A DNA stretch of 64,000 nucleotides from Cyprinodon diabolis. Taxonomy: Eukaryota; Chordata; Actinopteri; Cyprinodontiformes; Cyprinodontidae. The number at the start of each line of letters is the position of its first letter. The stretch's first letter is position 1. The notes under the pieces are model-generated. The model did no database searches and was not told the DNA's origin. It worked only from the letters and a program-made list of their open reading frames with translations. Location of the stretch: NCBI GenBank assembly GCA_030533445.1, contig CM060075.1, forward strand, positions 34,961,196-35,025,195. The letters run 5' to 3'. A program made the position numbers and the translations under genes. Shown here in pieces: positions 1 through 11,719 of this stretch.

Positions 1-235
1 AAAAAGGAAAATTAAAACAATAAAATACAAAGTTACAGCAATCAGAATGGAAAGGGTTACATAACCATTTTTAATGCTGTGTAACCACATTAGAGCACAA
101 TGAAAGCATTTAAAAATCGGTAACCTGTACCTGGAGAGGCCAACCTCCCTGAATTTCTCCTAGTGTGCCCTTTACATCTCATCCAAGAGGTTCAGAACTG
201 GAATTGATATACCAACCACTGCATGCCTCTCAGAC
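1..235. other. Unassigned AT-rich sequence
   Basis: No coding potential, RNA gene or repeat recognised by eye. The sequence runs directly into the TTAA-flanked element that starts at about 240. Confidence 0.4.
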
Positions 236-239
236 TTAA

Positions 240-882
240 AGGTATTTTGGAGAATTTTCGCCCTCTCCACTTTAAAAAAATGCAAATGCACAACCCTGTA
301 CCCGTTCCCGAGAGTGAACGCCTATCAAACGCATGCAATAGCATGCACAAACCTATTTCATCTTGTGCATGCTCTGTTTAAAAGTTGCTTTTTTCATAGC
401 GCATACAACCTTACTGTGTCTGAACGTCCACTCTAACCTCTAAATCCCTCCATCACTACATAGAGCAGGGACAATATCGTGGACTTTATAGTGCACTCTG
501 TTAACTCACTGTTCGGACAGATGATCACTGCTTTTTGCTCCCCGTTGGTCACATAACTCCTCCTCCACTGCCTGTTCCCTGCGCCATCTTTGTTATTATT
601 TGCCACTGTCGGATAGCAACAGCCTAAGGTGACAGTGGGCTGCTGTGACAGCAAATCCCATTATGCTTTGCCAGGAGAGCTCTCAGCGCAAAGCATTTTG
701 GGATTTCCCTGCCTCTTCTGAGCATGCGCCTGAAAGTGCGCATGCTCAGAAAAAGATAGCTAAGAGGACGAGCATGTACAGTTGGTTGGCCTTACGTAAA
801 CATATTACCAGAATGATTGACAATTAGAAGGACCACTTATTTAGATGATCCACCCGAAAATAAAAGATCGTCCTCAATGCCT
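240..882. mobile_element. Non-autonomous TTAA-flanked element, copy A (longest copy)
   Basis: TTAA lies on both sides (236-239 and 883-886). The ends are imperfect inverted repeats, starting AGGTATTTTGGA on the left and AGGCATTGAGGA when the right end is read in reverse. Parts of the same sequence recur at about 7205-7350, 9008-9155 and 29621-29965, so it is a dispersed family. It encodes no plausible protein. Inside are an inverted repeat (about 653-670 against 690-707) and a perfect 13-bp hairpin (717-729 with 738-750). TTAA target duplication is a trait of piggyBac- and Kolobok-type transposases, but I cannot tell which family mobilised this one. Confidence 0.6.
717..750. repeat. Perfect 13-bp inverted repeat (hairpin) inside the TTAA element
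   Basis: The arms TCTGAGCATGCGC and GCGCATGCTCAGA are exact reverse complements around an 8-base loop. The arms are much more GC-rich than their surroundings. Confidence 0.85.
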
Positions 883-885
883 TTA

Positions 886-1440
886 AATACAGGTCAGTGT
901 TACATCTAGAAAAAAAGTGATGAAAAAATAAAATGAAACAGCATCCATGTTAGAATTTGAAGGCAAAACGCCACAGCACAAAAATAAATTGGACCAATTT
1001 TATAAAAAAAATCTTTATGCATCATCTGTTATGTTTTAGAAAGCATCAGACTGACCTTTAAAAACATGATTGTAGTGTCGTGGTCTGGGGCTGCAGTTTA
1101 GTTTCAGGACCTGGAGAGCTTGGTGTAATTTATGGAATAAAAAGTAATGTTCTGTCAGAAGACCACGGAGGAGAAGATACAGCTTTTTCAAGCTCAGTCT
1201 TACTTGGGGTATGCAGAAGGGCAATAATCAAATAAACATCAGAGATTTCAAATGAACATTTGCATAAATTTAGTCAAACTCAAAATATATGCTAGTAAGA
1301 TGCTGTGGTTTAACCTTAAACCCTAACCCTAAAGCATAAGCCTTAAATAGGCTGCAAATCCTCTAATGAATTTAGACAATTCCACAAAAAGTGGGGTCAA
1401 AATTCCCACACAAAAGAAAAAACTAATTCTAGGTTGTTAG
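886..1440. other. Unassigned sequence
   Basis: No gene recognised. A short stretch near 1319-1331 reads CCCTAACCCTAA, resembling two telomere repeat units, but it is far too short to call an interstitial telomeric tract. Confidence 0.35.
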
Positions 1441-1444
1441 GGGT

Positions 1445-1637
1445 TACAGGTCAGGATCAGGCAATCAGAAACACTTAAAATGGTAGAAAACTCTCATCAA
1501 AGGCTTGAATAATCTGGCACTGATGACTGGTAAAAGGCAGGTTAAACAGAGGCTGGAGCCGGTGGATCAGATGAGAAACTGGGTGAAGCTAGGAAGCTGA
1601 ATGAAATGAGTCTTAAGCACCAAGATCATGAAAGGGG
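1445..1637. mobile_element. Partial copy of the TGTCA-ended non-autonomous element family
   Basis: The order of motifs (CAGGATCAGGCAATCAGAAA, a block with 'ggcttgaataatctggcac', then 'gatgactgg', 'ggctggagc', 'gagaaactgg' and 'caagatcatga') is shared with sequence around 42998-43107 plus 48052-48135, and around 35014-35160. Only the right-hand half of the family is present here. There is no coding capacity. Confidence 0.5.
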
Positions 1638-1639
1638 GG

Positions 1640-3240
1640 CTTTTAACTTATAAAAAAAATACATTTCTGAAATATTTAGCTGTGACTAAGAAAGGCAAAA
1701 TCAGAGGAGATCTGTAAAGGGGTAAGCATTGTGTATTTAAGTAGTCACCAAGTGTGTCATCATGTTTTAGATTCCAGTTTACAAAGCCCGCCTGTTTCCA
1801 CTGTGTGTAGATATTATCAAGCATCTATCGCTGTCTGCTGCTGCGTCATTACATTGTCACTGGATTGTTCAGGCTCCCTCTGTGCTGCTAAAGGCCATTT
1901 GAAGCCATTGTAGGAGAGGAGGAGGTGTTATAAAAATTAAAATGCATGTGTTTTAGGGACATCACGTGTGTGTTTCCTCAAACAGTTGTTGCCTCTAAAT
2001 GACTGATGATGTTGGTGACAAATTTGTGTGTCCCTTTTTGACCCTTTGGTTCACTCTTATATGGCTGTTCCTCTTCTCTCCACCCTTGTGTTACCCTTTC
2101 ACCTCCACAAACACACACGAACACCATCTAACCTAACCCATACTAATGATACCCCTGCAATACTCGGCTTATAACAAGGTCATCTCGCCCTGCAAGAACA
2201 AACAAACACGCACACACGCCCACACACACACCAGGTATCAAGGATTGCAAAAATACTTAAGTCCCCAATGCACGTTTACAAAAACTCATAAGTCTGCCGA
2301 CACAAACAAATGATATTTTGTGATAATTGAGGATGTGAGTGTAGGTAAGAGATAATTTCCGACCAGCTTTGTGCCTGTGTGTGCGTCTGATATAATCTAA
2401 TGAAGAAGATAAGCCTACTATTGGATATCAAAGAGAAATAGCTTGTTTTGTCCTCAGAGTGCCTGCAGAAGCTGTAGCTAACAGGGTGGAATAACACTCC
2501 AAGATGTTGTTGTTGCAACACGGGGGCCAAGCATCCATCCTGCTGCTGCAAATTGGTGTGTATGAGTGTGTCCACTTGTGTGGGAGATGAACAGCAAACA
2601 TAAGGGCAGCAAACACGTGCAAATACACATGCTCATACAAGTTGGGAGGTCTCTCCATTTTGTGTTTGTGTGTTTAAGACTCATTGTTGTGGTGATTTAT
2701 CCGACCACATTGGGTCCTTTTATTAACACATACTGATTTATCAATAATGTGAAGCAGCATTTGGAAAGTGCACACTGAATAGGGAGAATTTACTGCCTCA
2801 ACACTAGGCGGATGCTCTGGACCATCCACACTTAGTGAAGACTGTTTTAGCTGCTTATATCCTCCCTCCTCTTTTCTTTCATTCCATCACCTCATTCTTC
2901 TTCTTCCTGTCTAACCTCCATTCTTTCCCTCTCCGCTTTTGCCTTGATCCTTCTCTGCCCACCCCACCACATCCCACCCTCCACACTTATCATCTCAAGG
3001 GCATCTAGACTCTTATACCTGTCTGTCCCAGGGTCTTTATGTCTCCCCGCACTCACTACTTTTCTCTACTATGCCTAATCATCTTGTCTTTGGCCGAGCC
3101 TAGCAGTCGCTGGAAACTACAATAGCAGAGATGATACCATGTCAGGCAACTGTGCTTTTATTGCTCCTGATGCAATTATTGTCTGTAATCTATTTGCAGC
3201 AGTTCAGAAGGCAATCATTTTAGCAAGACTTCTACAAAAG
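1640..3240. other. Unassigned sequence with CA-rich and pyrimidine-rich stretches
   Basis: No exon, RNA gene or mobile element recognised. There is a CA-rich block at about 2195-2232 and a pyrimidine-rich block at about 2865-3060. The short open frames have no recognisable domains. Confidence 0.35.
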
Positions 3241-3242
3241 TC

Positions 3243-3745
3243 GTGCTGATTGTCAAACCTCAGGTGCAGGTGGGGCAGTGTGATTTTTGTCCCGACTGTG
3301 GTTCGGTGGACCAGCTCTATATTCACTGCAAGGTTCTCAAGGGCTCATGGGAGTTTGCCCGACCAGTTCACATTTGCTTTGTGGACCTGGAGAAGGTATT
3401 TGACTATGTACCTTGTGGCTGTTATAGGCGCTTCAGGGGTATGGAGTCAGGGACCCTTTACTAGGGGCCATCCCGTCTCTGTACAAGCGGAGCGGGGATC
3501 TGGTCCGCATTGCTGGCATTAAGTTTGACCTGCTATTGGTGAATGTTAAACTCTGAAAGGGTTGCCCTCTGTCACCGGCCCTGTTTATAACCTTTATGGA
3601 CAGGATTTCTAGGAGCAGCCAATGGCTTGACTGATCTGGTTCTGCCAGTCCCAAAACCAGATCCAGTCTGATCTGGTTTCAGAACTTGCGGATCACACCC
3701 CTGCTTTTCGCAGATGATGTGGTTCTCCTGGCTGTAGAACACGAA
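3243..3745 (+). pseudogene. RTE/Rex3-like non-LTR reverse transcriptase fragment
   Basis: Conceptual translation gives, in order and across frame changes, pieces typical of a fish RTE-type reverse transcriptase: 'VDQLYIHCKVLKGSWEFA', 'FVDLEKVFDYVP' (palm motif A, normally an aspartate followed by KAFD/KAYD), 'KGCPLSPALFITFMDRIS' (motif B region) and 'ITPLLFADDVVLLA' (the catalytic FADD box, about 3698-3735). There are frameshifts near 3420-3455 and stops near 3555 and 3630. Both ends are truncated; the similarity stops soon after the FADD box. The RTE/Rex3 assignment comes from remembered family motifs, and another RTE-related clade is possible. It is a dead fragment about 500 bp long. Confidence 0.75.
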
Positions 3746-4420
3746 TTAGTATGAATATTTACAATCCAACCTAGATAAAAAAAGATATATTCAAGTCGCA
3801 GAAGCAAGACTTCTAACCCGACTTATCCTACAGTTACTTCATTCAGATTCAAAATCGGTATTAAAAGTATTACCAAATCAGGATTAAAAGTGTAACTTAT
3901 TTGAGTAAATGGTAAAGGACCTTGCCTTTGAGTCAGTATTCTGATTACTGATAGTTAAGGTGCGTTCACGCCAAATGCTGCATATTATTTTTTTGTAGAG
4001 GGTGGCTCAGGAGTGCCGTGAAGTGAAGACTCTGAGTCTAGCAAAGCAAATTTCAAGTTACTTGGCAAGTACGGGGAAGCAAGAGCACCTATACACCTGC
4101 AAAGTATGCTAGACATAATTTGCAGCGACTGAAAAATGTAAAATTTTCTTCATATATACATTGGGAAAACCAATCTGTGATGTGTTCCTACATCATTCCA
4201 CTAGATGTAGATGTGATGTAGAGTGAAGGAGCTTTTTAAAAGCAAATTGTAAAAAAGCTATGGCATTCTTTAGGCAGGTTCATTTGGTCTTCTGCCATTC
4301 TTCCATCATTTCATGTCAGTCTCCAGAACTGGCTCCCACCAGCCTCTGCCTTTCACCTGCTCTAATGCTCTGTCTGCCTGACAGGCGTCTCAGATCTACC
4401 GCTGTCCTCTAATCTGCCAC
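3745..4420. other. Unassigned sequence
   Basis: No gene or repeat recognised. This stretch lies between two old LINE fragments. Confidence 0.35.
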
Positions 4421-4429
4421 TGTGGTTCC

Positions 4430-4965
4430 TTAATAATAATAATATTTCTAATAATAATGACATTTTATTTAAAGCTCCTTTCAAAGCGCCCAATCACATT
4501 GTGTAACAAACATAATAAGCAATACACAATATTAAAAACAAGACAGGGCAATTGGTGGAGGGGTGCAGTCTTAAGCAGGGTTTTTAGCCTTGATTCAAAC
4601 AGAGGTAAAGTATCATTATCCTGAATGAAAGCAGGGAGTAAATTACAGAGTTTGGGACCAAAGCGGGAGAAAGCTCTGCTTCTCATGATGATGATAAGGA
4701 CAGAAGACTCAAAGATAGAGACGGATTTGGGAAGGGGTAGCAATCTGATGGAGGTTTGAGAGGTATGGGGGGAGCAAGATTATGGATGACCTTGAATGTG
4801 AACAGAAGGATTTTGAACTGGATTCTGATGTTGATGGGGAGTCTGTGAAGTTCCTATGAGACTGGGATGAGGTGATGAAATTTAGAGGTTTTTTCAAATT
4901 AAATGAGCCACTGTATTCTGGAACAACTGAAGCTTTTGGAGGGATTTCTGAGGAAAGCTAAAAAG
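4430..4965 (-). pseudogene. 3' end of an L2-like LINE (reverse transcriptase C-terminus and tail)
   Basis: On the minus strand, 'SRAFSRFGPKLCNLLPAFIQ' followed by 'LFESRLKTLLKTA' matches the usual C-terminal signature of L2/Jockey-group reverse transcriptases (compare '[13 protein letters not shown]' and '[10 protein letters not shown]' in the full L2 at 43838). The upstream part, 'IQKLQLFQNTVAHLI' and beyond, is decayed with stops. The 3' tail is a run of ATTATT-type repeats (about 4433-4460), as expected for a LINE copy primed on a short microsatellite tail. It is strongly 5'-truncated. Confidence 0.65.
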
Positions 4966-4989
4966 AAGACAGTTGTCTATGTATTTGTT

Positions 4990-5984
4990 GTTGTCTATGT
5001 ATTTCTATGTATCTGTTCTAAATGTTATCACAGTTTACACAAAGAGTCCATAAGCATGGAGGATGTGAATATTGAACTGAAGGGGCTATATCAAATACAT
5101 TTGAAAAGTATAATAGTGTGCCCCTACAGAGTAATGTGGGTAACAGAAAGTGAAAGTGCTGTGTCATTGATTGGTATGGTTGTTCCTGCTTTTCTGGAAC
5201 ACAGAGCTGAGGAGAAGCCAACAGCATCATTGCATTCAGCTGCTTACCAAAGGTACAGACCTTTAAAACTGACCATACTTGGCTACACTGAGGCCACTGT
5301 TAGCCACACTGACAATAAAATTAGTGTTAAAAAATGTAAAGTGGTCAAGAGCAATTCTTATATTCTCACATATTTTCAATTAGAGATCTTAGTTAAAAGA
5401 AAAATTGAGGTAAATAAAATCTGTGTATGCCCACAATCATTTCTTCTATATCAGTGGGAGACACATGAAATTGAGCTAGATAAGAAACTTTGACCAGGAA
5501 ATAAAACTGTGGCTATGAGAGAATATTAATTAAAAACAATGGATACTTCAAATATTCAAAACCTATAGTTTATTTTTTAATTTTCTCACTCTACATTTAA
5601 AATTTTCTGCTAAAATATAAAAGGTGTAACAGTTTAAATGTGATTCTATATCTATGTGAGATGTTTTACCCTGATAATTCAGGCATGTAAGCTTTGACTA
5701 CGATTAAACCTCAAGTGGTGTTTCTTTTTGGACACAGAGCTGCTGCACTTACATGTAGCTCGAAGTAGATAATTCCTTTTTAGCAGAAACCATTTTAAGG
5801 AGTTAGCATCCTGGTGTTGGCACTAATGGTGTTAGCGCCCCACAAATGGCTAAGCTACACTATTCAAAGTTGTTCTATCTTATTTTTTTAAAATAGTTTA
5901 AGTAAAAAAAAAAAGTCAGGGTTCCCGTATGTGTGTTTGAGTGTGAGTTATGCATCTTTTCTAGAGAGGATCTTTGTGAAGAAC
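4990..5984. other. Unassigned sequence
   Basis: A 196-codon open frame on the plus strand (4903-5493) starts inside antisense LINE sequence and shows no domain, signal peptide or codon pattern that would support a gene. Nothing else recognised. Confidence 0.35.
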
Positions 5985-6270
5985 CTGGGTATTCTACACA
6001 GCTGGAGCTCATCAGTCTCATCAGAGTGCTGGCCTTAGAAGAGCAGCAGAGCCTTCACTCAGCGCTGGTTTCTTGTTGTTGTTTTGTTGCTTCCTCATCT
6101 CTTGCTTCCCTCAAGTGTTTTCCCTGTAGTTTATTGGATTGTTTTTGGTTTTCAGTATTTTGTCTGGATTTTTGCCTCTGCCCCCTGTTGTTTTTTATCA
6201 AATCAGCAAAACTCACATCTGCCTCCTTTTCCTTGCATTTGGATCCTCAAAGCCTCAACCCAACCTGACA
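5985..6270 (-). mobile_element. Partial copy of the CATTT-flanked TGTCAGG element family
   Basis: Read in reverse from 6270, the sequence begins TGTCAGGTTGGGTTGAGG, then 'ggatccaaatgcaagg', 'ggaggcagatgtgag' and 'gatttgat'. This parallels the complete element at 27728-28240 (TGTCAGGATTTGGTTGAGG, 'ggacccaaatgcagagg', 'ggaggcagaggtgag', 'ggatttaatga'). The far end is too diverged to place, so the left limit is approximate. Confidence 0.5.
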
Positions 6271-7204
6271 CAAATAGTCACAAGGTGTGAATTCTATACT
6301 CAGAGAGCCCACCGTGGTTTTTTTATGTTATCCATTGTCAGCCTCAATAAAGACAGAATGGTATATGTCTGTATATTTATTTGTGTATCTAATAAAATAT
6401 ATTTTAGCATCACCTTAGCTATGCATATAAAAAGGTAAATTTAGCCAGGTTGTGTCTTTTGCTGCCTTGTAAAAACTATTAGGAGCTATCAAACTCCTCT
6501 CAGGGATAACTGAACCAGTGTCGTTGCCAGAAAATATTTATAGGGGTGGCCAGGCAGGGACCAATGGGTACTGAAGGATGGTCAAAAGAAGTTAGGGGAA
6601 TTAGTTCAGTTGGAATAAGTAGTTTGTGTTTTGAGATAATTATTTCCCATAAGATTGCTTACAGGTATGTGTCCTGAAGTTAGTCATGAGATGATGATGG
6701 TCAGGGTCCAGGAGGTTAGTTTCACCTGTATTTTCGAATAAATCTTTGGAAATCTACCAAAAGACGTCTGTGGACATGAACCAGGAATCTGAGATCAACA
6801 GACTGAGTTGGTTTCTGATGTAAGTTAAATATGCTCAGTGGGAGGTGGACAGGTCTTGATCCAGGAGCGATCTGGTCCAAAACTTTTGCACGCAAGTTCT
6901 GCACGCCAGAGTTTGAAACCGGGGAGTTAGTCTTGACATTTAAATCTTGTGAGCACCTCTGAAATCTGGAGAAAAGATCCAGAGAATTCTAAAGTTATTT
7001 TCTTCTTAGAAACAGGTGAGGAGAGAACAAAGGCTTAAGGTTTACCTCGTGGGCAAAACCTTCAGGTATCGAAGGGATTGCAGCAGGCTCCTTATGAAAA
7101 CAGCTAGTGGATTATGTTTATGACAGGCACATGTGACAATCAGCCAGAGCTAACTGAGGTCCCCTGGTCATAGATGAGAGAAAGCATAGCAAAGGAGGAG
7201 ACAC
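6271..7204. other. Unassigned sequence
   Basis: No gene, RNA or mobile element recognised on either strand. Confidence 0.35.
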
Positions 7205-7350
7205 AGGCTGTGTCCACCCTAACCCTTAAAGGACTCAATCACTATAGAGAGTCGGGACAATTTCGTGGACTTTATACTGTAGTGAACTCAGTTATCTGAC
7301 CGTTTGGACAGGTCATCACTAATTTTTGCTCTCTGTTGGTCACGTTATGG
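7205..7350. mobile_element. Fragment of the TTAA-flanked family (copy D)
   Basis: The segment with 'gggacaatttcgtggacttta', 'cagttatctgaccgtttgg' and 'tttttgctctctgttggtcac' parallels 464-550 of copy A closely. Neither terminal repeat is preserved. Confidence 0.6.
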
Positions 7351-8521
7351 TCTTTCAAGGGATCTCCTCCCAGATCAGGACCGACATCTCTCGAACTCCT
7401 GGACAGTCTATGGTGCAATGTAACAGTGGTGGATGGATTGAGAAATTATATCCTAGATATGCTCAATCAAATTCTGGTATGCTGACTGGGGGGATGAAAC
7501 ACTAAGTTAGTGCCTTTGTTCAGCTACTGATAAATCTCAGGCCAACTGGGGGGACAGGACAGCTGTAACTACCAGTATCCCTCTGCTCATGCTCCATGCT
7601 TTAAAATGTCAAATTAAGCTAACGGCCTATTCTTCTTGTCCAGAGCTCACACCTGCTTAATCACCAACGCTCAGGGCTTCTCTTGACAGTGACCACTTTA
7701 GTTTAATTTTTGGAGATTTGTCTAGAAGTAGGGTTATGCTTTTCTAACCAGTGGGGAGTTACACTTTAAGGGGGAGAAATTCAACAATATTATGAAACAT
7801 ATGGTCTGTATGGTGAGAACTGCAGCTTACAATTGCATTTTATAAAGTAATGGAAAGGTTCATTTGTTGATTTTTTTTAAATATTTCTATTGCAATCTTT
7901 TAACAAATTATCTGTTTTGAAAGGAATACAAATGGAGCAAAATTTGAAAAAGACTACATTAAAGATTGATAGTCACGTTATCGAGTATGACTTTTTTAAA
8001 ATCCATATGCCCGTATCTCACTCTGGTTGCATAGAAAATTATTCTTATCTGTCATTTTTGTTTTTCAATGTTTGTTAGTAAGTAAACTCTCCTTTTATAT
8101 TTACCTGTACTCGGTGGGGGGGGGGGAACAAGTTAATACTGGGGCTAAGCAAGTTTGCTTCTCTCAGGAAAGTTTTCAAAATACTGCTATAAAGAAAAGT
8201 TCAAGATCCAGTGGGACGAAGATATTTGTTTCCAAGAAGGATAAAACTTGATTAGCGTTCAATATAGTAGAAATGTTGGTGTTCACTGAGTTTAAGAGTC
8301 ATTCAGATGTAATTGCAGAGATATTGTTATATAAGTACAAACATTATAAATAGATAGCTAGATAAACAGAACAGGGGGGTGGGGGGCAGCTGTCTGTCAA
8401 ATCGATATGCATTCATTCTATTAAAAAGGGTTTGGCCTATAACTTTTTTAAATTATGTTTTTAATTGAAATATTTCTCTGTGTTTATTAGGAACAGGGAT
8501 TTTCTTTTTCCTACATGTTCT
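7351..8521. other. Unassigned sequence with a short poly-G run
   Basis: No gene recognised. A run of ten or more G residues occurs at about 8115-8126 and a G-rich stretch at about 8375-8388. Confidence 0.35.
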
Positions 8522-9007
8522 AAGGCTACGTTCATGCTTCAGGCCTTGATATTCATTTCCGATTTTTTGCACTGTGAACTGCAGTCATACAACGCAAGTG
8601 TCCCCGCATGCACAGTAGAGGACGCAATGACATCACAGGCCATCGTGCTTTATGTTTACGGAAGTAAGCATGGATGGTTAAACATAAATACAGCTGTCCG
8701 CATATTGTCCGCCATGGTTGTTGTTTTTCTTGTCGCTTCTGCATAACAAGACGCAGAATGGTTACCTTTATCAGGTATTAATGACGTTCAGGTCGGATGA
8801 ATCCGACCTGGCCATTCAGACACAGGTTGCATTTGAAAAGATCAGATTTGTATCGGATTCAGGACCACATAGCCAAGTGGCCTGGGTCAGATTGGAAAAA
8901 ATCGGATCTGTGTTGTTCAGACTGACATGAAAAGATCAGATCCAGGTCACATATGGGCCAAAAAATTGGATTTGGGTCACTTCAGGCTGCTGTTTGAACG
9001 TAGCCTT
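8522..9007. mobile_element. hAT-like non-autonomous element with AAGGCTACGTTCA ends
   Basis: The 13-bp terminal inverted repeat is exact: AAGGCTACGTTCA at 8522-8534 and TGAACGTAGCCTT at 8995-9007. Sub-terminal sequence is also partly inverted ('cttcaggcc' on the left, 'cttcaggctg' on the right). Internal repeats of 'cagatc'/'ggatt'-type words lie at 8790-8965. No clear 8-bp target duplication is visible, so the hAT assignment is only a guess from the style of the ends. No transposase is encoded. Confidence 0.6.
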
Positions 9008-9155
9008 GTTGGAGGCTATGAGGAGGGTTCACCAGAAATGGGAACGAGCATGTAGGACAGTGTTACATAACCATATCACCAGAATGATTGACAATTAGGA
9101 GGACTGCTTAATTTGATGATCTATCCAGAAAATGAATATCCCCCACTATACCTTT
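9008..9155. mobile_element. Right-end fragment of the TTAA-flanked family (copy C)
   Basis: 'gagcatgtaggacag', 'catatcaccagaatgattg' (followed by 'acaattagga') and 'ccactatacctttga' correspond to 769-886 of copy A and to the right end of copy B near 29966. It abuts the right end of the element ending at 9007, so the two elements are nested or tightly adjacent. Confidence 0.6.
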
Positions 9156-9159
9156 GATT

Positions 9160-10850
9160 ATCATCAGTTGGTATTTTATAATTCAGAGCTGTTGCTTTGC
9201 ATAGTAAAGCAAATGCTTAATTGGCGTCTGTCAATTTTTGCCATCCATCTTTCTGCTGGCTTACCAGTACCATTGTCAGATCGTACAAGTTTATGGTTAC
9301 GTCTGCTTATCACACCCATTTCAAATTCTATTTAGGCTCATAAAGGACTATTTAAACACTATCAGGATAGACGCTTGGTCTAAATAACCTTATTTCATCA
9401 TTATCAAATGTTATTTGATCTTGTTTTCTAGAGGCATAAAATGTGACTATGCACATTATAGATGAAGTCAGTGTTTTTCTTCTTTTTAGATTTTCTTGAT
9501 GACAACTGCTGTCCAGTTGGCCTGCACATCCTCTGCTCTGTACTTTATACTATATGTAACCACCAGTTACACACATTCATCTGTTTTCAACAGGTTCTGG
9601 CTTCTGAAAAAACCTCAGCAGCAGTCATTGTTCATGAGACTCAAATTTCGAAATACTACCATTTAGTTATCAGTGTGATATTTGGTGCACCCCCCCTAAA
9701 CATTACAACAGCTGATTCATTAAAGCAACCTGTTTTGTTTCTACTTTTATGTTTGGTTAATAATGGCTCCAGTGGATTAGTAGGGACAAGGAGAGCTTTT
9801 TGGACTCTGTGTGGAGCAATATTGGCACAGAACTGTACATAGAGCACAAAATGTTCTGTAACTAGAGCAGGGGAATGAAGCAGAGGAACTTCAGATGTTG
9901 AGGCTTTATACTTGAAATGACCTCCAGCTGAGATTGTGCCACGCACATTTTATCTACCCAAGCATGCTACATCTTGAGAGCTTTTAAGCACCCCAACCTT
10001 TCCGTCCTCAATGTCAACAGAAGAATGCACTGTCCCTTTCATCGATATCTTATAGTTTAAATTGCTATATTAACATGCCAGGGACAGTATAGACAGCATT
10101 AGCATTTCATGTGCAATCAATTTGCCGCATGGTTTGCGTGCACAGCTGAGCGGGACGTGTGCTACATGCCCATGACAGTTCAGGGGTACATGAAGCAAAG
10201 CATTAGAGCTAGGAAAAAGGCATGGAGACAAAGGACGGTGCAGAAAGATCAGGGGCTAAAACACAAAGACCACTGAAGTGTGGAGAGTGTGATCTCTCTC
10301 TTAGCTCCACCACAGTGTCCCTGACCGAAGCAACACTGTCCAAAAGACAGCTCTTTAAATCACACATTGCACCGAGCCCCTGTGCTTCTCCATGCTCCTC
10401 AGTGTGTGTGCTAAACACTTACACACATTCCCGTAAACTGGCTGTCCGGCAAAGCCACAGAACAAACCAGCCTTATGGGAAAAGACTGCGTGTGCATGCT
10501 TTTCTGCTTGCGTGTGTATCTGATTACAAGCTCATTTGCTTTGATCACAGCGACAGTGGGGGCCAGGAGGATGGGGGTGACAGGTGCTACGGGCTGCAAC
10601 AGATCAGGACAGACTTTTGACCCCACTAGTTACTAGTAAAGAAACCTGAAAATAATAATTGGCTAACCCTTAGTGTTTCTCCATTTAAAAACTATAACCA
10701 AGTAATGTAAACTAATTCCAACTGAATATATGACATATCAGTTTTAAATGGGCCATTTAGCTACATAGAGTCCACCTCATTTTAGTTTACAACATTTCAT
10801 TTCAGGTAATAAGTGTTTTTCTTGGAACAGTTTTTTGCCGCCATGCATAA
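9160..10850. other. Unassigned sequence
   Basis: Several open frames of 60-130 codons (for example 9462-9842 and 10222-10620 on the plus strand) show no recognisable domain, splice-bounded structure or compositional signal. I do not call them genes. Confidence 0.35.
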
Positions 10851-10859
10851 TGCCTTTTT

Positions 10860-11349
10860 TTAATGACCAAACAACTCAAAATTTGTTCCATCAGTCCACA
10901 GGACCTTATTCCAAACTGAAGCTGGCTTGTCCAAATGTGCTTTTGCATACCTCAAGCGATTCTGTTTGTGGAGTGCTTGCAGAAAAGGCTTCTGTCGGAT
11001 CACTCTCCCATAGAGCTTCTCCTGGTTGCAAAGTGCACTGAATTGTTGAACGATGCACAGTGACACCATCTGCGGCAAGATGATGCTGCAGGTCTTTGGA
11101 GGTGGTCTGTGGGTTGTCCTTGAACATTCTAACCATTCTTCTTCTCTGCTTTTCTGATATTTTTCTTGGCCTGCCTTTTCTGGGCTTAACAAGAACCGTC
11201 TCTGTGGTCTTCCATTTCCTTACTATGTTCCTCACATTGGACACTGACTATTTAAATCTCTGAGACAAGTTCCTGTATCCTTCCCCTGAACAACTATGTT
11301 GAACAATCTTTGTTTTCAGATCGTTTGAGAGTTGTTTTGAGGTGTCCAT
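10860..11349 (-). pseudogene. Tc1-like transposase, N-terminal two thirds, inactivated
   Basis: From the ATG at 11349 the frame reads 'MDTSKQLSNDLKTKIV', the typical Tc1 start (first helix of the paired-like DNA-binding domain), then 'NVRNIVRKWKTT', the AT-hook-like 'KGRPRKISEKQRRR', and 'DGVTVHRSTIQ' (second helix-turn-helix). An in-frame stop follows 'SQRFK' at about 11250. A frameshift near 11040-11050 moves the continuation to 'CNQEKLYGRVIRQKP' and 'KVLWTDGTNFELFGH', which holds the first catalytic aspartate (TDG). The second aspartate and the glutamate are missing, because sequence past 10860 is unrelated. This is a dead, truncated copy and cannot catalyse transposition. Confidence 0.9.
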
Positions 11350-11615
11350 GATGAATCTTCAGAGGAGATCAAACAGGAGAAAAACTTGCAACTGGCCACC
11401 TTGAATATATACCTATGTAACTTTAAAGTTTAATGAAGTTACCAACCCAATTTTGTGTTTCAATAAGTCTGTGAAAAGTTGTTAAGGGTATGTAAATTAA
11501 TAAAATGATTAGAATACCCCGTCAAGTGCTGAAATATTGCTGTTTCCATCAGTTATTAGATATATCAAACTGAAATAGCTGTTGCAAACAACCAAATACT
11601 TAGAAATAAAAAAGC
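11350..11615. mobile_element. Flanking 5' part of the dead Tc1 element
   Basis: The sequence upstream of the transposase start contains motifs usual in fish Tc1 elements (GAATATATACCTATGTAACT, 'gggtatgtaaattaataa'). The outer terminal repeat probably ends near the (AT)n tract at 11616, but I could not match it to a partner end, which is lost with the C-terminal half. Confidence 0.4.
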
Positions 11616-11632
11616 TATATATATATATATAT

Positions 11633-11706
<74 letters not shown>
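11616..11706. repeat. (AT)n microsatellite, about 91 bp
   Basis: Almost uninterrupted AT dinucleotides, with one ACAC interruption near 11632-11636. Confidence 0.95.
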
Positions 11707-11708
<2 letters not shown>

Positions 11709-11719
11709 TTCTCTATCAG

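Noticed and set aside
1319..1331. Interstitial telomeric repeat
   Set aside because: Only about two CCCTAA units, expected by chance.
4903..5493. 196-codon open frame on the plus strand
   Set aside because: It starts inside antisense L2 sequence, has no domain or transmembrane logic beyond a chance hydrophobic stretch, and has no supporting context.
10222..10620. 132-codon plus-strand open frame as a possible host exon
   Set aside because: No recognisable domain, no convincing splice signals, and an overlapping opposite-strand frame of similar quality.
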